Of a stretch of 64,000 bases of DNA, positions 37,501-50,339 are shown in pieces. Made by a program: the position numbers and the translations under genes. The notes beneath the pieces were generated by a model that did not search any database, was not told where the DNA came from, and saw only the letters and a list, made by a program, of their open reading frames with translations. Origin of the DNA: Moringa oleifera. Lineage: Eukaryota > Streptophyta > Magnoliopsida > Brassicales > Moringaceae. How positions within the stretch are numbered: position 1 is the stretch's first letter; the number at the start of each line of letters is the position of its first letter. The stretch is from assembly GCA_021397835.1 (NCBI GenBank), contig JAJFZO010000645.1, positions 682,001 to 746,000 of the forward strand, given 5' to 3'.

Positions 37501-40500
37501 ATTTTTTTTTAATCAGAAACAAAGACTTAACATGTTCATTGACATGAGAATATACCATTGCAGCTTTCTCAAGCTGAAGACATAGAGTGTCTAGAGGTAA
37601 AATTGCTCCATCTCCAGGATATATGTTGGAGCCAACCCTCTTCACTACTGAGCAAGCTTCAGCAATGCCACCTCTTAAAAGTGCCTGATCAATAAGTCTA
37701 GCCCACGTCTCCCTTACGATGCTGCTATCAGCATCACCAGAATAATTTGCAAAGTACAGCATTTCAAGACATATCTGAAAAAGCAGAAATCAAAAAGGCA
37801 AAAACATAGTAATAGTTCCATGGGGCACTTAAGTGCTGCTCCAATAACACAGCAATAAATTATAATACGATATATTGGTACACTTTCAAAAAAGGAAATT
37901 TTGAAAAGACAAGGTTCAGGGCAAAGGCAAAGCATTAACAAAGCACCATGACAAAAATAAAGGTGGCAAAATTTTGGAATAACAATTGAAACAAGTAACA
38001 ATCTCTTAAGTGAAATCTACTTCTATTAGTGTCACTTTTTACCAAAAATGATCTTGCTTAGTTCATCTCTGAAACAGAGTAACGCAACCACAAAGCAAAG
38101 ACATAATAAACATAATGTGGGACATAGAAACTTCTTGCACGGATGGTTCAAGCTATTCTTCTTTAGGTAAAGGCAAAAAAAAAAAAAAATTAGAGTAAGA
38201 GGAACCATCAGATACTTTCACTGTGAAAATCCCTCGTTTCCAGCATAAATGGATTGAATAAACAAGATGAGGAAAGGCCCACAACATCTTTGTCATTTAG
38301 GACCCTGTTCAGAGGAGAGTTGATGAGAGCAATAGGCAAGGAGAACAACTCCAAGTTTGAGAAGAGAAACAGAAATCTACTGCATCTACCGAAGGGAAGG
38401 AAGGAGCAAGGTCATCATATACTTTAGAGAATGCTTGCACGAAAGTCTACAAACCTATTTGACCTGTCATTCTATCTGGTTCAATTATCGAGTTTCAGTA
38501 TGACCCATGTTGCTGGAATTTCTGGAACAACTGGCTAAAGACATGTACCCTTTGAAACAAAAGAAATCCCCTTACAAAACATAAAAGTTTGGCCAAAAGA
38601 CATGCACCTTTTAAAACAAAGGAAATCTCCTCACAAAACATCTCGAGCAAAATTATACCTTTTCAGTATCACATGTAGATAAGAGTAGCAAAAGAAAGGT
38701 TCCCCAGGGTGGACAAACTAGTATGTTAAGATTAAAGTACGTGGACTGTTTGGACCTTTTGGCAATGCTGGATCAGGTTATGGTTCAAACCTTTACGGGT
38801 GAATTTTTACAGCCCTCATAGATGATATCCGATAATGGGGCCTATGGCCTTTGTGCTGATTGTCTAAGCCCCTCTCGTCATTGATTTCCTAATAGGTAAG
38901 GCCACTATAAAGACGACTAAAGAGAATCACCAACACTGGTGGGTGGTTACTGCCTTGTACCTTTTCTATGAGAGACCAACAATAATCATATTGCAATGTG
39001 AACCAAAATTATACCAGAACCTGAAAATTAGTCATTGGCACTTTCCAATTTACAGTAGATGCAATTTAAGATCCAAAAATATGCAAAAGGCAGTGATATA
39101 GGACAAGTTTTTCATATGAATAAATCCTATGCCTCCCATGGCAAGTTACGAGTGTCAATAAGAACCAGAGTAGATTCAACAACGGAGGTTAGAAGTCATC
39201 GATCTATGCAAACTTAGTAGAAGAAAGAATAGAAATCCTCCATAAGTTCTAATCATACTTATCTCCTTTCAGAAGCTAACAAATTCCTAGAAGAAAGAAG
39301 CTAAAACTATGTGAACAAAAATAAGTAAATTTAAACAATATAAGATGAAAAAGTATAATACAACAACCTCAACCGATCAAAACAATAAAGACAATATTTT
39401 GCCTTTATTGTAAAATTTAAGAGACCAAACAATGAATACATAAAACTCAAGTTATGCAACAACCTTAATGCAACTCAGCGTAACAAAGCTTTATCTAAAA
39501 AGCCCATTACAAAAGGGACCATAAGCACAAACAAAACTTAAAGATTAAGAGTGAAATGAGAATTAAAAAGCAATAGATGTACCTCCCAAAGTTCAAAAGG
39601 AACTGCGTATTCATTATATAGTTGAGTTATGCTTTTTAGATCTAGTGATAGCTCCTTGGCCTTTTCTCGTGCAGCATTGACAACACTGGTCTCAGCAGTA
39701 AAGCTGCTACCAGGAACAGATCCATTTTGAAAAGATTCTGATGTGCCAGCTGAAGATTCCATCCTCGAAGCCATAGTCTCCAGTTCCTCTTTTATTTTTA
39801 TTTGAAACTGGAGAACGGAAAGCTTCCCTTGAAGTAAATCCAGTAAGCCATTGTCAGTAGCACCACGGGCAGAACCTACCACACCATCACTATTACTGGC
39901 ATTCTTAGCCTGTAGAACTGCATTGCTCAGGTATTGGCACCTGACACCAACAAAATGAAACAATCACTGGATAGTAAAATGTTATGGCATGAAAAGGATA
40001 CTTGAGAAGAATCAAACAACCAATCTTGGGAGGGTCTATTTAATTTTGCAATTACGAATTAGTTCACCACATTATATCTTATTGATTTTTCAAGTGGAGC
40101 TCCAACCAAGATTAACCTCAAAGAACAATATCCAGAAAGTCCTATTCCAACAGAGATTGCCAGTGAAGAAAGAGTCCCTGCCCTAAGACAAGACAAATTC
40201 AACAAGGAAAGAGACCTCCGCTTGTCTGGCTCCAGGTCTTCCTGACACAGGTTGTAAATTAAAGACTGCATTCAAAATGCCTATCAAAGTGAATCATACT
40301 GAACTTTCATCAGTTCACAGATAAGTCAAGAGGTTCTAAAATGAAAGGAAAAGTTGGGTACTTAAACTCGGTGTTGAATTCATTGCGAGAAGGAAAGAGG
40401 GACCAAAACTTACTATAATATCCAACATAAATATTGGGCCATTATAACAACAAGCATCAAACTATCAGCTTGGAAATTACATATTAAATAAGACAGGGTC

Positions 40501-43500
40501 CTAAAAACCACTGTTTGAAACCCATAGAGTGAGCACAAAGGTTGATCCAATCCTGGATTGATGCCAACTTGGCTCAACCAAAGCAATCTGGAAGAATGAA
40601 CAAATTAAATGTCTAAGAAGGCACATGAATCATGAAAAGTCAATAGGAGAGAAGAAGAGAAGAATCTTGCCTCTGTTGAAGACTAGGAACCTCCCCAGCA
40701 TCAGTTGAGCGTCTTTCAGCCAGCCTGAGCAACACATGAGCCGCAAGTAAATGCTGTCGCTTCAAGACATAATATCTCGCAAGAAGATCAAAGTACTTGG
40801 CTTGATTAGACAGAATCAGCGCCCCTGATTGGCCCATTGGAGAAGTTGCTGATGTTAAGGCAGATACAGCCCTAACCTACATGAACAACTAAAGAAACAT
40901 GAGAAGAGTATAAAAACAAACTTTTGGTGGAAAAAAGTTATTTGCTTTCAAAGAAACAAATGAACCAGAAGTCTGCAGAATCACTAGTGCAAAAAGGAAT
41001 CAGTCAAAATTTGAAACACGTGAAAATATCAACATTGAATTGCTTAAAATAAGATCCAAAAGGGTGACATCCACAACTGAACAAAACATAACCTCTTGCA
41101 TAGGTTCGAGACCACCACTTTGAAGAAAAGGCACCAAATCTGGACCTCCGTACTCCAAGAGCTCATTTTCAAGACCCAAATCAATCATAGTCCTATATAG
41201 GTACTCATGAAATGCTCTGTCAGTTGATTGGACTCCAAGCTGAACAATCTGGCATATATATTTCTTCCGCGAGGTCTGATCAAGGACAGATCGTGCAGAA
41301 GCAGGCCTAACAGGAGACCCAAATTCCCTTTGTGCAGCCTCACCTTTCAGAGAGCGCAAAGCACTAGTAATTATCTCATAGCACTGTTCACGCTGAGCAA
41401 GTGCATGTGCTCGAACAGCTGCATCAATTTGTTCATTGGAAGCATCATCTGCAGGATCAAGAGCCTGAGCCTTTTGCAGAGGCAAGCGAACCACGGCTTC
41501 ATAGAATCTGCAGTACAATCTCCTCTCAAGTTAACAAACATAAAAATCTAATGAAACACTGATAGATAATCAGAAACTGTTGTAGCCTTCAACCTGAACG
41601 ATAAACTAACCTTAAGTCTTCAAAACGTTTGCAGACAGTTCGTAGATCTGCAGATTCTGGAACTTTACTCAAGAAATTGAAGGCCTCTCTAGCAAGATTC
41701 TCCTTCTCCTCAGTATCCGAAGTTGCAGCAGCTCTTTCAAGACATTCCACGGCTAAGAAAAATTTGTAATCAGACTCCTTAAAATAGCTTGGACATCCTT
41801 CACGCAACCTTCCACTAATATCATCAACTGTCCCCCTGCCATCCGGTCCAGTATAATACTGAAGCAACAAGAGACAGCAGTTAACCAAAATGAAAATTCA
41901 AAATTAAATGAAAACAAGATAGAAAAGCATTTCATAAGAGCTCGATTAAATTAAATTTATGCTAGGATGTCACACATAAATTTGCATTACCTCCATCAGA
42001 GCAGAAATAAGCCTAGTTGCATGGCGGTCACCCTCCTCAGAGCAAACTAGTTGATGAAATGTCAATTGAAGTAGTGCTTGCCTTAGATTAGCGTCAAACC
42101 CCTGAATTAAACGTGTCACATGATGTTGAGAAAGAAGCTGGAGCAAGAAAAGGGCTTCACCAGATCTAAGAAGCAATTGCCGGATACATTCCATCGCCCT
42201 CACCTGTGAGACAGCAGACCAAGAAATCAAGAAAAGAAACGAAAAGATGAGCATAAACACAATATCCAGCAATTTCATCCTACCTCCATGGCAGCCAATT
42301 CAGCAGGACTATATGGCAATCGCTGCCTTTTATTTGATGCCCCACCACCATTAGCCTCAACATTCCTTGAGTAAGCACCAAATAAGTTTCTTACCATACT
42401 CCTATCACCAGCACCTAGTTCTGAACCAGTTCCATACAGAATAGAACCAGTCAAGTCACCTAAACCAGCTACAGCACCATAAAGTCCCCTTCTTTGGTTC
42501 CTTCTAGACCTTAAAAACTTCTCTAAAGAGCGAATCTTGTTTTCAAGGACTTGCATTGCCCCAGTAGAAAGTCTGCATACCATAACTGCATTCTCAGACA
42601 CAGCATCAGAACTACCTTTTGTGACCATTACAGGAAGTTCCCAAAGTGGCAAAAGCAATCTTGATGAGCACAGGCAGAGTCCTTCATGTGCACCTGAAAA
42701 GACAGGCTCAGCCTCCTGGACAACCTGCCCCATGCTAAAACCCCCTGCGGCAGTTCTAGTATTGGAGAATGCACTACTACCTTCAAGTTGTGGCATTCCA
42801 ACAATCCTAGGGTCCTCGAAAGCTTCAGCTGCCTTCTCCGCAACAATATTGCTTATAAGATTTTCAGAATGAACAATCCTAGCAGCCAGCATCAGACACA
42901 TTGCAGCTGCCTCACCAGCTCCAAAACGATTGAAAAAGTCTTCTAAGATTGTTCTAGGGGAGTTTGATTCCAGCATTCTTCTCAGAATATCCACAGGTCT
43001 GTTGAAAACTACTTCCATCATGCCCATGGTACTGAAAACAACAATCCTCCTCCTCGGCAGTATATGCTGGGTTGACAGGTCACCTCTAGCCCAAAGTTTT
43101 CCAGATGCCTTTTCGCAGGACTCCCATGAGCTTTCAAATCCACAAAATTCAAGTTCAGAATACAGCGCCTGTACAGTGGCAGCTGTATCTGGAGAGGGCA
43201 AAACATCTGCTACAAAAAGCATTCGACCTTCAACAGGTAAAGAAGACACACATTCCCGTAATGCCCGAGAACTCCTAGAACTTGTTGCTAAACTCCCAGA
43301 CTGAGATGACTGTGACCCTGAATCCCTGCTAACGATGAGAAGAGAAGACACAGTAGGTGGTGATGAATCAGAAAGGACCAGAGTTCCGGCAGAATAATAT
43401 GCTGTATCAACCTTCAAAGAGAGATCCTCATTCTGTGTTCTACCAGCTAGAGATACGGCCCCAAAGGCAAGTCCACCACTCACTCCCATAGGAGGAGAAG

Positions 43501-46500
43501 GCCTAGTTGTCACAACTTTCAAACAACTTGCCCTATGATTGTGATTGCTAAATCCACCCAAACCTCCAACAGTACCATTATTTCCACTTGATGAAGAAGT
43601 TGAAAGATACATTCTTCTTCCATCTGATAAAACAGCAACAACGTGCATCCACTTTGACTCAAGAGTGGATAAAGGTGATATGCAAACAATAGATGGCTTT
43701 GTTGATCGAATTGGGGCTCTTTGCCCTGTAGACTGTCGACTTGCATAATGTGCATCCCTCTGATTTAAGAGATTCTTTTCTTCTGCCACCTTCTTCAGTG
43801 GACCATCTCCATTTGACCCCAACACAAACACCTGAAGTTTCATCTCTTCAGTTCGTGCATATAAAATATGCCTTTCATTATCCACAACCATTTCAACAAT
43901 GGAATCAACAGCTCCAAACTTAAATACATTTGGTACAACCCACCTGGAAACCACAAAGTATGTTCAACATAATACAAAAAATGACCAAACAGGAAGTAAA
44001 ATTGTTGCATCATGAAATTTGAACCAAAACTCAAGAATTCAATGTCTTTAGCTTTCATGTTAGCTCAAACTTCCAAATTCAGATATGGGATAAAATCATG
44101 TAAGTTTACATAAGCTTAATCCATATTGATTGTGTTTCGTGTATAATTTAGATGTGTGGCTGCCGTATTAGTAAAGGACAGTACTGTCCTTTCACCCTCT
44201 CATTTCCTAATTACATCCATTTGCGATAAAATATTTGGGAGAGTGTGATGCATTCAGTTCCACTCTCTTCTGTTGTTCTTCTCTTTTCTCTTTTTATCTC
44301 ATCTGCTATCAGATATCTGAAACACCCAAGGTTGTTACTTGCGAGAGTCCTATACCACACATAATTGTGAAGCACAAAGAATACGAGTACCTTGAAATGA
44401 CACTGCCGACACCTGCAGTAAGGCAAACTTTACGGCAACGTTTATGCCAGCCTGAACCAGTTGTGTAAAGCAGCTCATAAATGTGGCCATCACGACCAGA
44501 CAGGAAAATACGGCCCTTATCAGTACATGTAATACATGTCATGGTGACTCCATCAGACGAGATTGCATAATCTGGCAAAGGCTGTAATGAAACATCAGCA
44601 TAAGGATCTGTACCATCAGCCCCTCCTGAACAGCATACTCCGACAAGAATCAACTGGTAACAAAAAAAGAAAAAGAAAGAACAAGATCAGTAACCAAAGA
44701 TAATGACAATGACAATGATGACCAAACTAAAGAGGAAGAAAACTCATGTCCAAGAGAGCCAACTGCAAAAGAAAAATTATTGCAAAAGTTATTTGTATTT
44801 AATTTTTCTTTTTCTCTTTTTTTTTTCTAACCCAAGTATCCGGGTTGAAAAATCCGACTGACAGATGGGAACTGTATTTAATTATAATTTATTGGCTACA
44901 CAACATATACTAACTGTCGAGCAACAATACTGATTGTAATGTGGCAAAGGCCATGTCCCTTTGTCAAAATAAAGATTCTTACTTAGCCACATTCATTTAG
45001 AATTATGCGACATACATGTGGTCTCATGTCCATGATATCTGTGAATATGTCTTGCCCATGCATATGGACATAATGGAAGTGTTTCTGTTTGTCTTTTCAA
45101 GGAGAAACCATGACCTGCCTACCCGTCTCCCACAATCAAAGCCAAACAGCAGCAGCACCATGTGAAAAGTAAAGACAAACCCCTAACTGATTAATGCACC
45201 ATAACCAGTTAGCAAAGAGAGCAACAGCAAATATATAAATCAATAGCATTACTTTTACAAAGGAAAAGTGGCAGAATATATACCCTTCAGCCACACACCC
45301 AACCCCCAGATCTTGGCAAATAGCTATCTAGGAGAAATGACAGTTCACGCCTACAATATGGAACTGCATAATGCTATGCCACATGCTAAAGCTATTAGCT
45401 ATTAACTATTAACATTGGGTGTTAAGGACTGAATAATGGTGTTTTGACTGTTGATTGTCCATAAAGTTTCTGAGGCTTGGTGAAGGATTATAGAAATTCA
45501 ATTTGTACCTTTGGTACCACTTTAATGAGATCCAAGTCCTAGAGATAATCCATATAATATATTTGCATTGTTATTTGGAGCAACAGGCAACTCTAATGTG
45601 CAATGTGAAGCTGTCGTAACTGAAACCAACTTCAATAACAAAAAGCTCAAATGTGTCAATCAAACATCATGGACCCAGCAAAGCACCAAAAACATAAATC
45701 AAGGCCTCACAGCACCGACCAACAAAATCACTAAAAGTTTTGTGCTTAAATTCAATGGATATCCACATCAGTAGCAACTTACCACACTTATTTCAAACTT
45801 CCAAAAGGACCTTCGACCCATTACCACCAAAAAGAGAGAGAAAAAGAGACAAGAGAATATCCACCAATAGATGATCACTATTAATATCAAAATTGAAAAC
45901 TCTAGACCAGGTCTCTTCTCCACTTTTTTGATTCAAACCGAGAAAACTATAGGGAGGAAAAAAAAGTTGAAAATTTTCAAATAAAGAACACAAGATGTCA
46001 CTACCAAAAACTATTGTGCATGACCACAACATCCATAAGTTTTTGACATTAGAGGATCTTAAATGGTTACAAGCATATAAGTTTCACTTCAACTTAAAAT
46101 TCTGGTTGGAATGAACTCAGAAGAAAAAAGAGAAGGCAAGAATTACTACCTCAACAGGAGTTGCCAATATCAAAAGATATTGAATGGCTTCAACAAATAT
46201 GCCAGGTTTGGATCTAGCAAGGCCAACTGCACAAATAGCCTGTTCTTCCCCACTGAATTCAGGGCACTGCCCATCCCTAGTCAGAGAGCAAAATTTTAGA
46301 ACAAACAAAAGAAAACATGTATAGAATCTACACAATCCAACTTAAAGAGTCGTCTCAAAACATGCTTCTTTAATGCATAATAGATCACTATTTATCTCAA
46401 TGATTGAAACCCTGCTGGAGTTCTGGCATGGCAAAGAATATGATCCATTAACTACCAATCCCACATATTTTGCAATGTACATTACCCATAACTCCTCATT

Positions 46501-49500
46501 AAAATGCTGATTTCCAAAAACCTAGCATCCCCCAGGAAATATATCTTCCTTAATCTGATACTAACAGATTTTGAAAAAGCATATACATTCTAACCTTCCG
46601 CTTTTTCCATTTCTCTTCGGTTATGACCAAGTAATATGACCACCCAACAATTGCTGGAATGTGGCATTAGCAGAGTCTCACATAAAATAATATATTCTAA
46701 ACTTTGGTATTCCTAACCTAGTGTGATTTAAGCCCCTTTTAGTTGTCTAGGCAGCCAGCAATATGAAAGTCATGAACATAGTTAGCTTCAGCAGAGGAAT
46801 CACTACTTATAATAGCATAATGGAAGTGTAAACAGGCAGAATTTTAGAGAAGAGAGTATTATTCCTTGCACACTTTACAATAGAAATACAACACTTATAT
46901 ATACTAGTAGCAGCTTACTAATCAAGGAGTAAATCACTCCTTGATATATGGTAGCAGCCAATCAATCAAGGAGTAGATTACTCCTTGATACATGGTACCA
47001 GCCTACTAACCAAGGAGTAGATTACTCCTTTCCTATTATAGACAATAATATTACAGCTAGTATATTACAGCTAGTATATCTAAAAATAATCTACTTTAAT
47101 TTTCAACATAAGATTTTCTAACAGGAAGAATAAATGGCAAGTGGTAAAAACTCTTTCAACATAACTTCTTTTCTTTTATCAGAAGCAAACAATATAATAT
47201 TTATATTAAATACAAGTAGCACCATGGGACTGCTGCCCATATACATGGGTAGTCAGCTGCCTAGGAAACACGATTTCCATAAACTCTACGTAATCTTCCC
47301 CATTTATAAAGAAATCCCCCGTCACCCAAAAGTTTAACTTTTTTGTACTTAGCCAAAAGAACCAAACAAGTAATAACTTTACATCAATCCCAAATTGGAT
47401 GCACAATATCAACTCAATCATATCGACCAAAATATGTTTAAAACACACCCAAACTAAGGAAGTACCTGGCCAAGACATCTATATTGAAGTTCATACAAGT
47501 GGAAGCTAAGATAATTTTCCTTAAAATTTAACCAAACAACAATATATTTAAACCTTAATGCTCAGAATATGAACCCCAAATATTAACCTTGATAGACAAA
47601 TTTATTGCAAATATAACAGCCCTGCCATTAAAAAAATGTGATGCCTTCAGCTACCAAGCTAACGCCTGTCTCTAGGACAGTTCTTATATCCAGAAATTAG
47701 CATGTCGACCGTTTATTATCAGAAAATTAGCATGTCATCTTCAGTACCAGTAGATCCATCCTGATAATGGGATCCCAAATGAAGAAGTGATGACATCCTA
47801 ACCTAAGATCAGCAAATCCTACCACTTGTCGAAACGCCAAAGAAACAAAGAATTATCTACTGATGCCCATGCTCTGCGTATCTCTGGAAATATTCCACAC
47901 AAAGCAGTTCCTTCCCCACCTGCTGCATTGTATCGCTCAATAAGTACAGAAGGCAATTCCCAATTATCCACTACCTCAACCAAAGGAGGCCACTGCAATG
48001 AAATCAAACAGCATTATAATATGAAAGGGAACAAAATCTGTTCAAACCATCCAAGATGTTCACAAATACACAGCACACCACCTTAAATGACATATGTTGA
48101 AATAACAGGGAAGAGAACAAATGAACTGAATTTAACACTTGCATATACTGAAAGAATTCAAACAACAGTATGGTCATTCAAGTTAATTCCATCAGCACAT
48201 AGAAGCAATCCTCATGTAATGGAGTAGAAATAGATATCAGATCTATCATTTCAAATGCCTTATAAGGCAGCAATTGAGATAAAATATCATGCACTAAAAG
48301 ATATCAGAGCTCATCAAAAAAATATTTTCCTGCTTCTTTCTCTGGACCGACACACAAAACAATGATCTGATCATGCTACCTCGAATAAGCTTCAATTTTA
48401 GACTCCACCACCTCCGTCATGAATAAGAAACCTTTTTAATAAAGTTAATCACGAAAGGGGATCAAACAACATGTGGTAAAAGTAGAAAAGATCACAGCAA
48501 TCTAGGAGTGTAAATCACATCACTCGTACAAAGGGACCTAGCATACATATCATAGATTTGGTATGTCAGTTTATGTATCATAGACCAGTCTTTCCCTATT
48601 CTCCAAAAAAAGATCTGGCATTTTTTCAGCAAGGTAAAAAGAGAAGATGCAACCAAAGAGTCGATTATATCTATACTTAACTAGAAACAAACAAGTCTTT
48701 CTATGATCAAAATTTTGACCTGAATGCATGAAAATAAAACAAAAGATTGGACAAACATGAGTACATGATAAAACAATGTAAAGGTGAGAACAAGTCGAGA
48801 GAGATCATTCGAGATAGTTAAGACATGATGCAGACCTACGGAGCACCCATATGGAACAACTGAACATAACGTGGCCTCAAGTGTGAGAAAAGACTTATCT
48901 CCAAGCGGTAATTAGAAAGTTAAGCCCTAAGCAGGATTAAAAGGAGGACATCATTAGCCAATCACAGTTAGTCTAGATTACAGCTGAGTATTCTTAAGTT
49001 GCATCAATGTTTTTACATCAGAAAGTTGCATCAGTATTTACTGGAACCAATCTTAACTGGCTACTGATCCATCAGACAAACCTAAAAAGTCTAATTAGAC
49101 GCAGCTTACCGACATGACACCACTCTACTGATATCTTTGAATCGTATTCCTGGTGAATTTTTGAGTATACAACTAACGAGTAACGACATCGAATTTTTAA
49201 TATGTCCCTCTAACTGATATAAATTAAGACAAGCAAATAACTCAGAAAGGATGGATATATATTTTCAAGTGAAGTCACAGTACCTTATCTTGACATCATG
49301 GAATCTTGAAACTACTGATGTGAAACACGACTAGATAAATGAATAATTAATTTCATACATAAATTATTGACATGACACCAAAAATTCCATTTCCTATAGC
49401 AATCCAGTGACACCTAAAAAAGGGCAAAGGGCCCTCACAAATAATTTGGCAAGTGTTTCTATCATTGCTCTGATAATCTCAATAGAATGCTTAGAGAAAT

Positions 49501-50062
49501 CCATAATCTCTCTTCTGACTCTGTCTCTCTACTCACACACTTATGCAGGAAGACAAACAAAAAGGAAGATGGTCAAAAATACGAATACCCGGTTTGAGAA
49601 AGGTTCCAGTGAACATGAAAATTGGCCAGTTCCTTCATCTTCTAACATGAAACTTTGACCAACTACCTTATTACAGATTCTCATACAGTACCATCCTCCA
49701 TTTGTTCAGTGAGGGCAGGTTAGGGACTTGACAAATCCAATTCCTAATTTATTAGGAGCCAAATTCTTTACTTTACCAACCCCCTATTTCTTTCTATTTA
49801 GCCACTCTCTCTTATAACTAACAGTTAAATAAAAACTTAGAAGAGAAAAAGGACGCTGCTTTTAACACTAAAGTTATTTTAATCAGCAATTCCTAAAGCC
49901 AACCTCTCTGGGATGAGTAGAGTACGGATGACTCGCGTATCTGGAAGCTTCTAAAGCTTCTTCAAGGTCGAGTTGCACCGTAACTTCGCGGCCAATACGA
50001 TCACTCACGACTAGACCAGCATTGGCAACATCACGCGTCACAATCTCCTCTTCCCACGACAT
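34582..50062 (-). CDS. NUP155: Nuclear pore complex protein NUP155
   Basis: Thirteen exons on the minus strand: 49904-50062, 47823-47992, 46150-46276, 44391-44653, 42284-43943, 41991-42203, 41611-41858, 41093-41507, 40671-40876, 39583-39940, 37556-37774, 36970-37298 and 34582-34699 (stop TGA). Coding length is 4485 nt, predicting 1494 residues, close to other plant NUP155 proteins; every junction keeps the frame. NUP155 is a scaffold of the inner ring of the nuclear pore. Seen: N-terminal LDLEEALEASRYASHPY and IYELLYTTGSGWHKRCRK (beta-propeller part), a 1660-bp exon 5 with a Ser/Gly-rich loop (STSSSSGNN), then an alpha-solenoid with RYYVLKRQHLLAAHVLLRLAE and the end FRELEESLISPFSFNQF. Start: first ATG of the conserved N-terminus (MSWEEEIV). 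Introns 9 and 12 use GC donors (40669-40670; 36968-36969). Intron 2 carries an LTR-like insertion. Confidence 0.95.
34917..34939. repeat. (CAT)n microsatellite in NUP155 intron 12
   Basis: About six CAT/ATC units in a row in the 2.3-kb last intron. Confidence 0.85.
38533..38645. repeat. 58-bp imperfect tandem duplication in NUP155 intron 10
   Basis: The block GGCTAAAGACATGTACC at 38533 recurs as GGCCAAAAGACATGCACC at 38591, followed by matching AAACAAA, GAAATC and ACAAAACAT segments. The two copies differ by several substitutions. Confidence 0.8.
46821..47106. mobile_element. 286-bp solo-LTR-like insertion in NUP155 intron 2
   Basis: A segment starting TGGAAGTG and ending TTTTCAA is flanked on both sides by the same five bases, CATAA (46816-46820 and 47107-47111). 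Inside are three copies of a self-complementary block (CAAGGAGTAAATCACTCCTTG and variants) at about 46924, 46967 and 47010. The short length, TG start, near-CA end and 5-bp duplication fit a solo LTR; a short inverted-repeat element is the alternative. Confidence 0.65.
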
Positions 50063-50300
50063 CCTTCAAGTAAGAGACCTTCTACTCAAGAAATAGAGAT
50101 TGAACGTTAACTGAAAAACCCTAGGATTTCAAAGTCAGAGAAATTGAAACCCTAGGTTGGTTCGATTACCCTCGCCCTATTTGGAGAAACAACGAGTCTT
50201 TTTGAATTGGGGAGCGAAATTTTGAAGAAAGAGGGAATGACTTGTAAGTTCCATAGAATTTAATAGACATGGAAAAGAGAGAAGGCAGCAGAAGCACATA

Positions 50301-50339
50301 ATAGGGTTTACGAGAGGGTTTTTGCTAGTGGCGGGCAAA
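50301..50339 (-). promoter_or_regulatory. telo-box-like and E2F-like motifs upstream of NUP155
   Basis: About 240-280 bp before the NUP155 start, the minus strand has AAACCCTA (50302-50309) and TTTGCCCGCC (50330-50339). The first resembles a telo-box and the second an E2F site. Two further CTAGGGTTT copies (minus strand) lie in the probable 5' UTR at about 50117-50124 and 50147-50155. Motif matches only. Confidence 0.35.

Noticed and set aside
40203..40271. Possible extra NUP155 exon on the minus strand in intron 9
   Set aside because: Exons 9 and 10 already join in frame and give the conserved junction RCQYLSNAV; an added segment would interrupt it.
42537..43304. Plus-strand ORFs of 111 and 124 codons opposite NUP155 exon 5
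   Set aside because: Shadows of the long conserved NUP155 exon on the minus strand.
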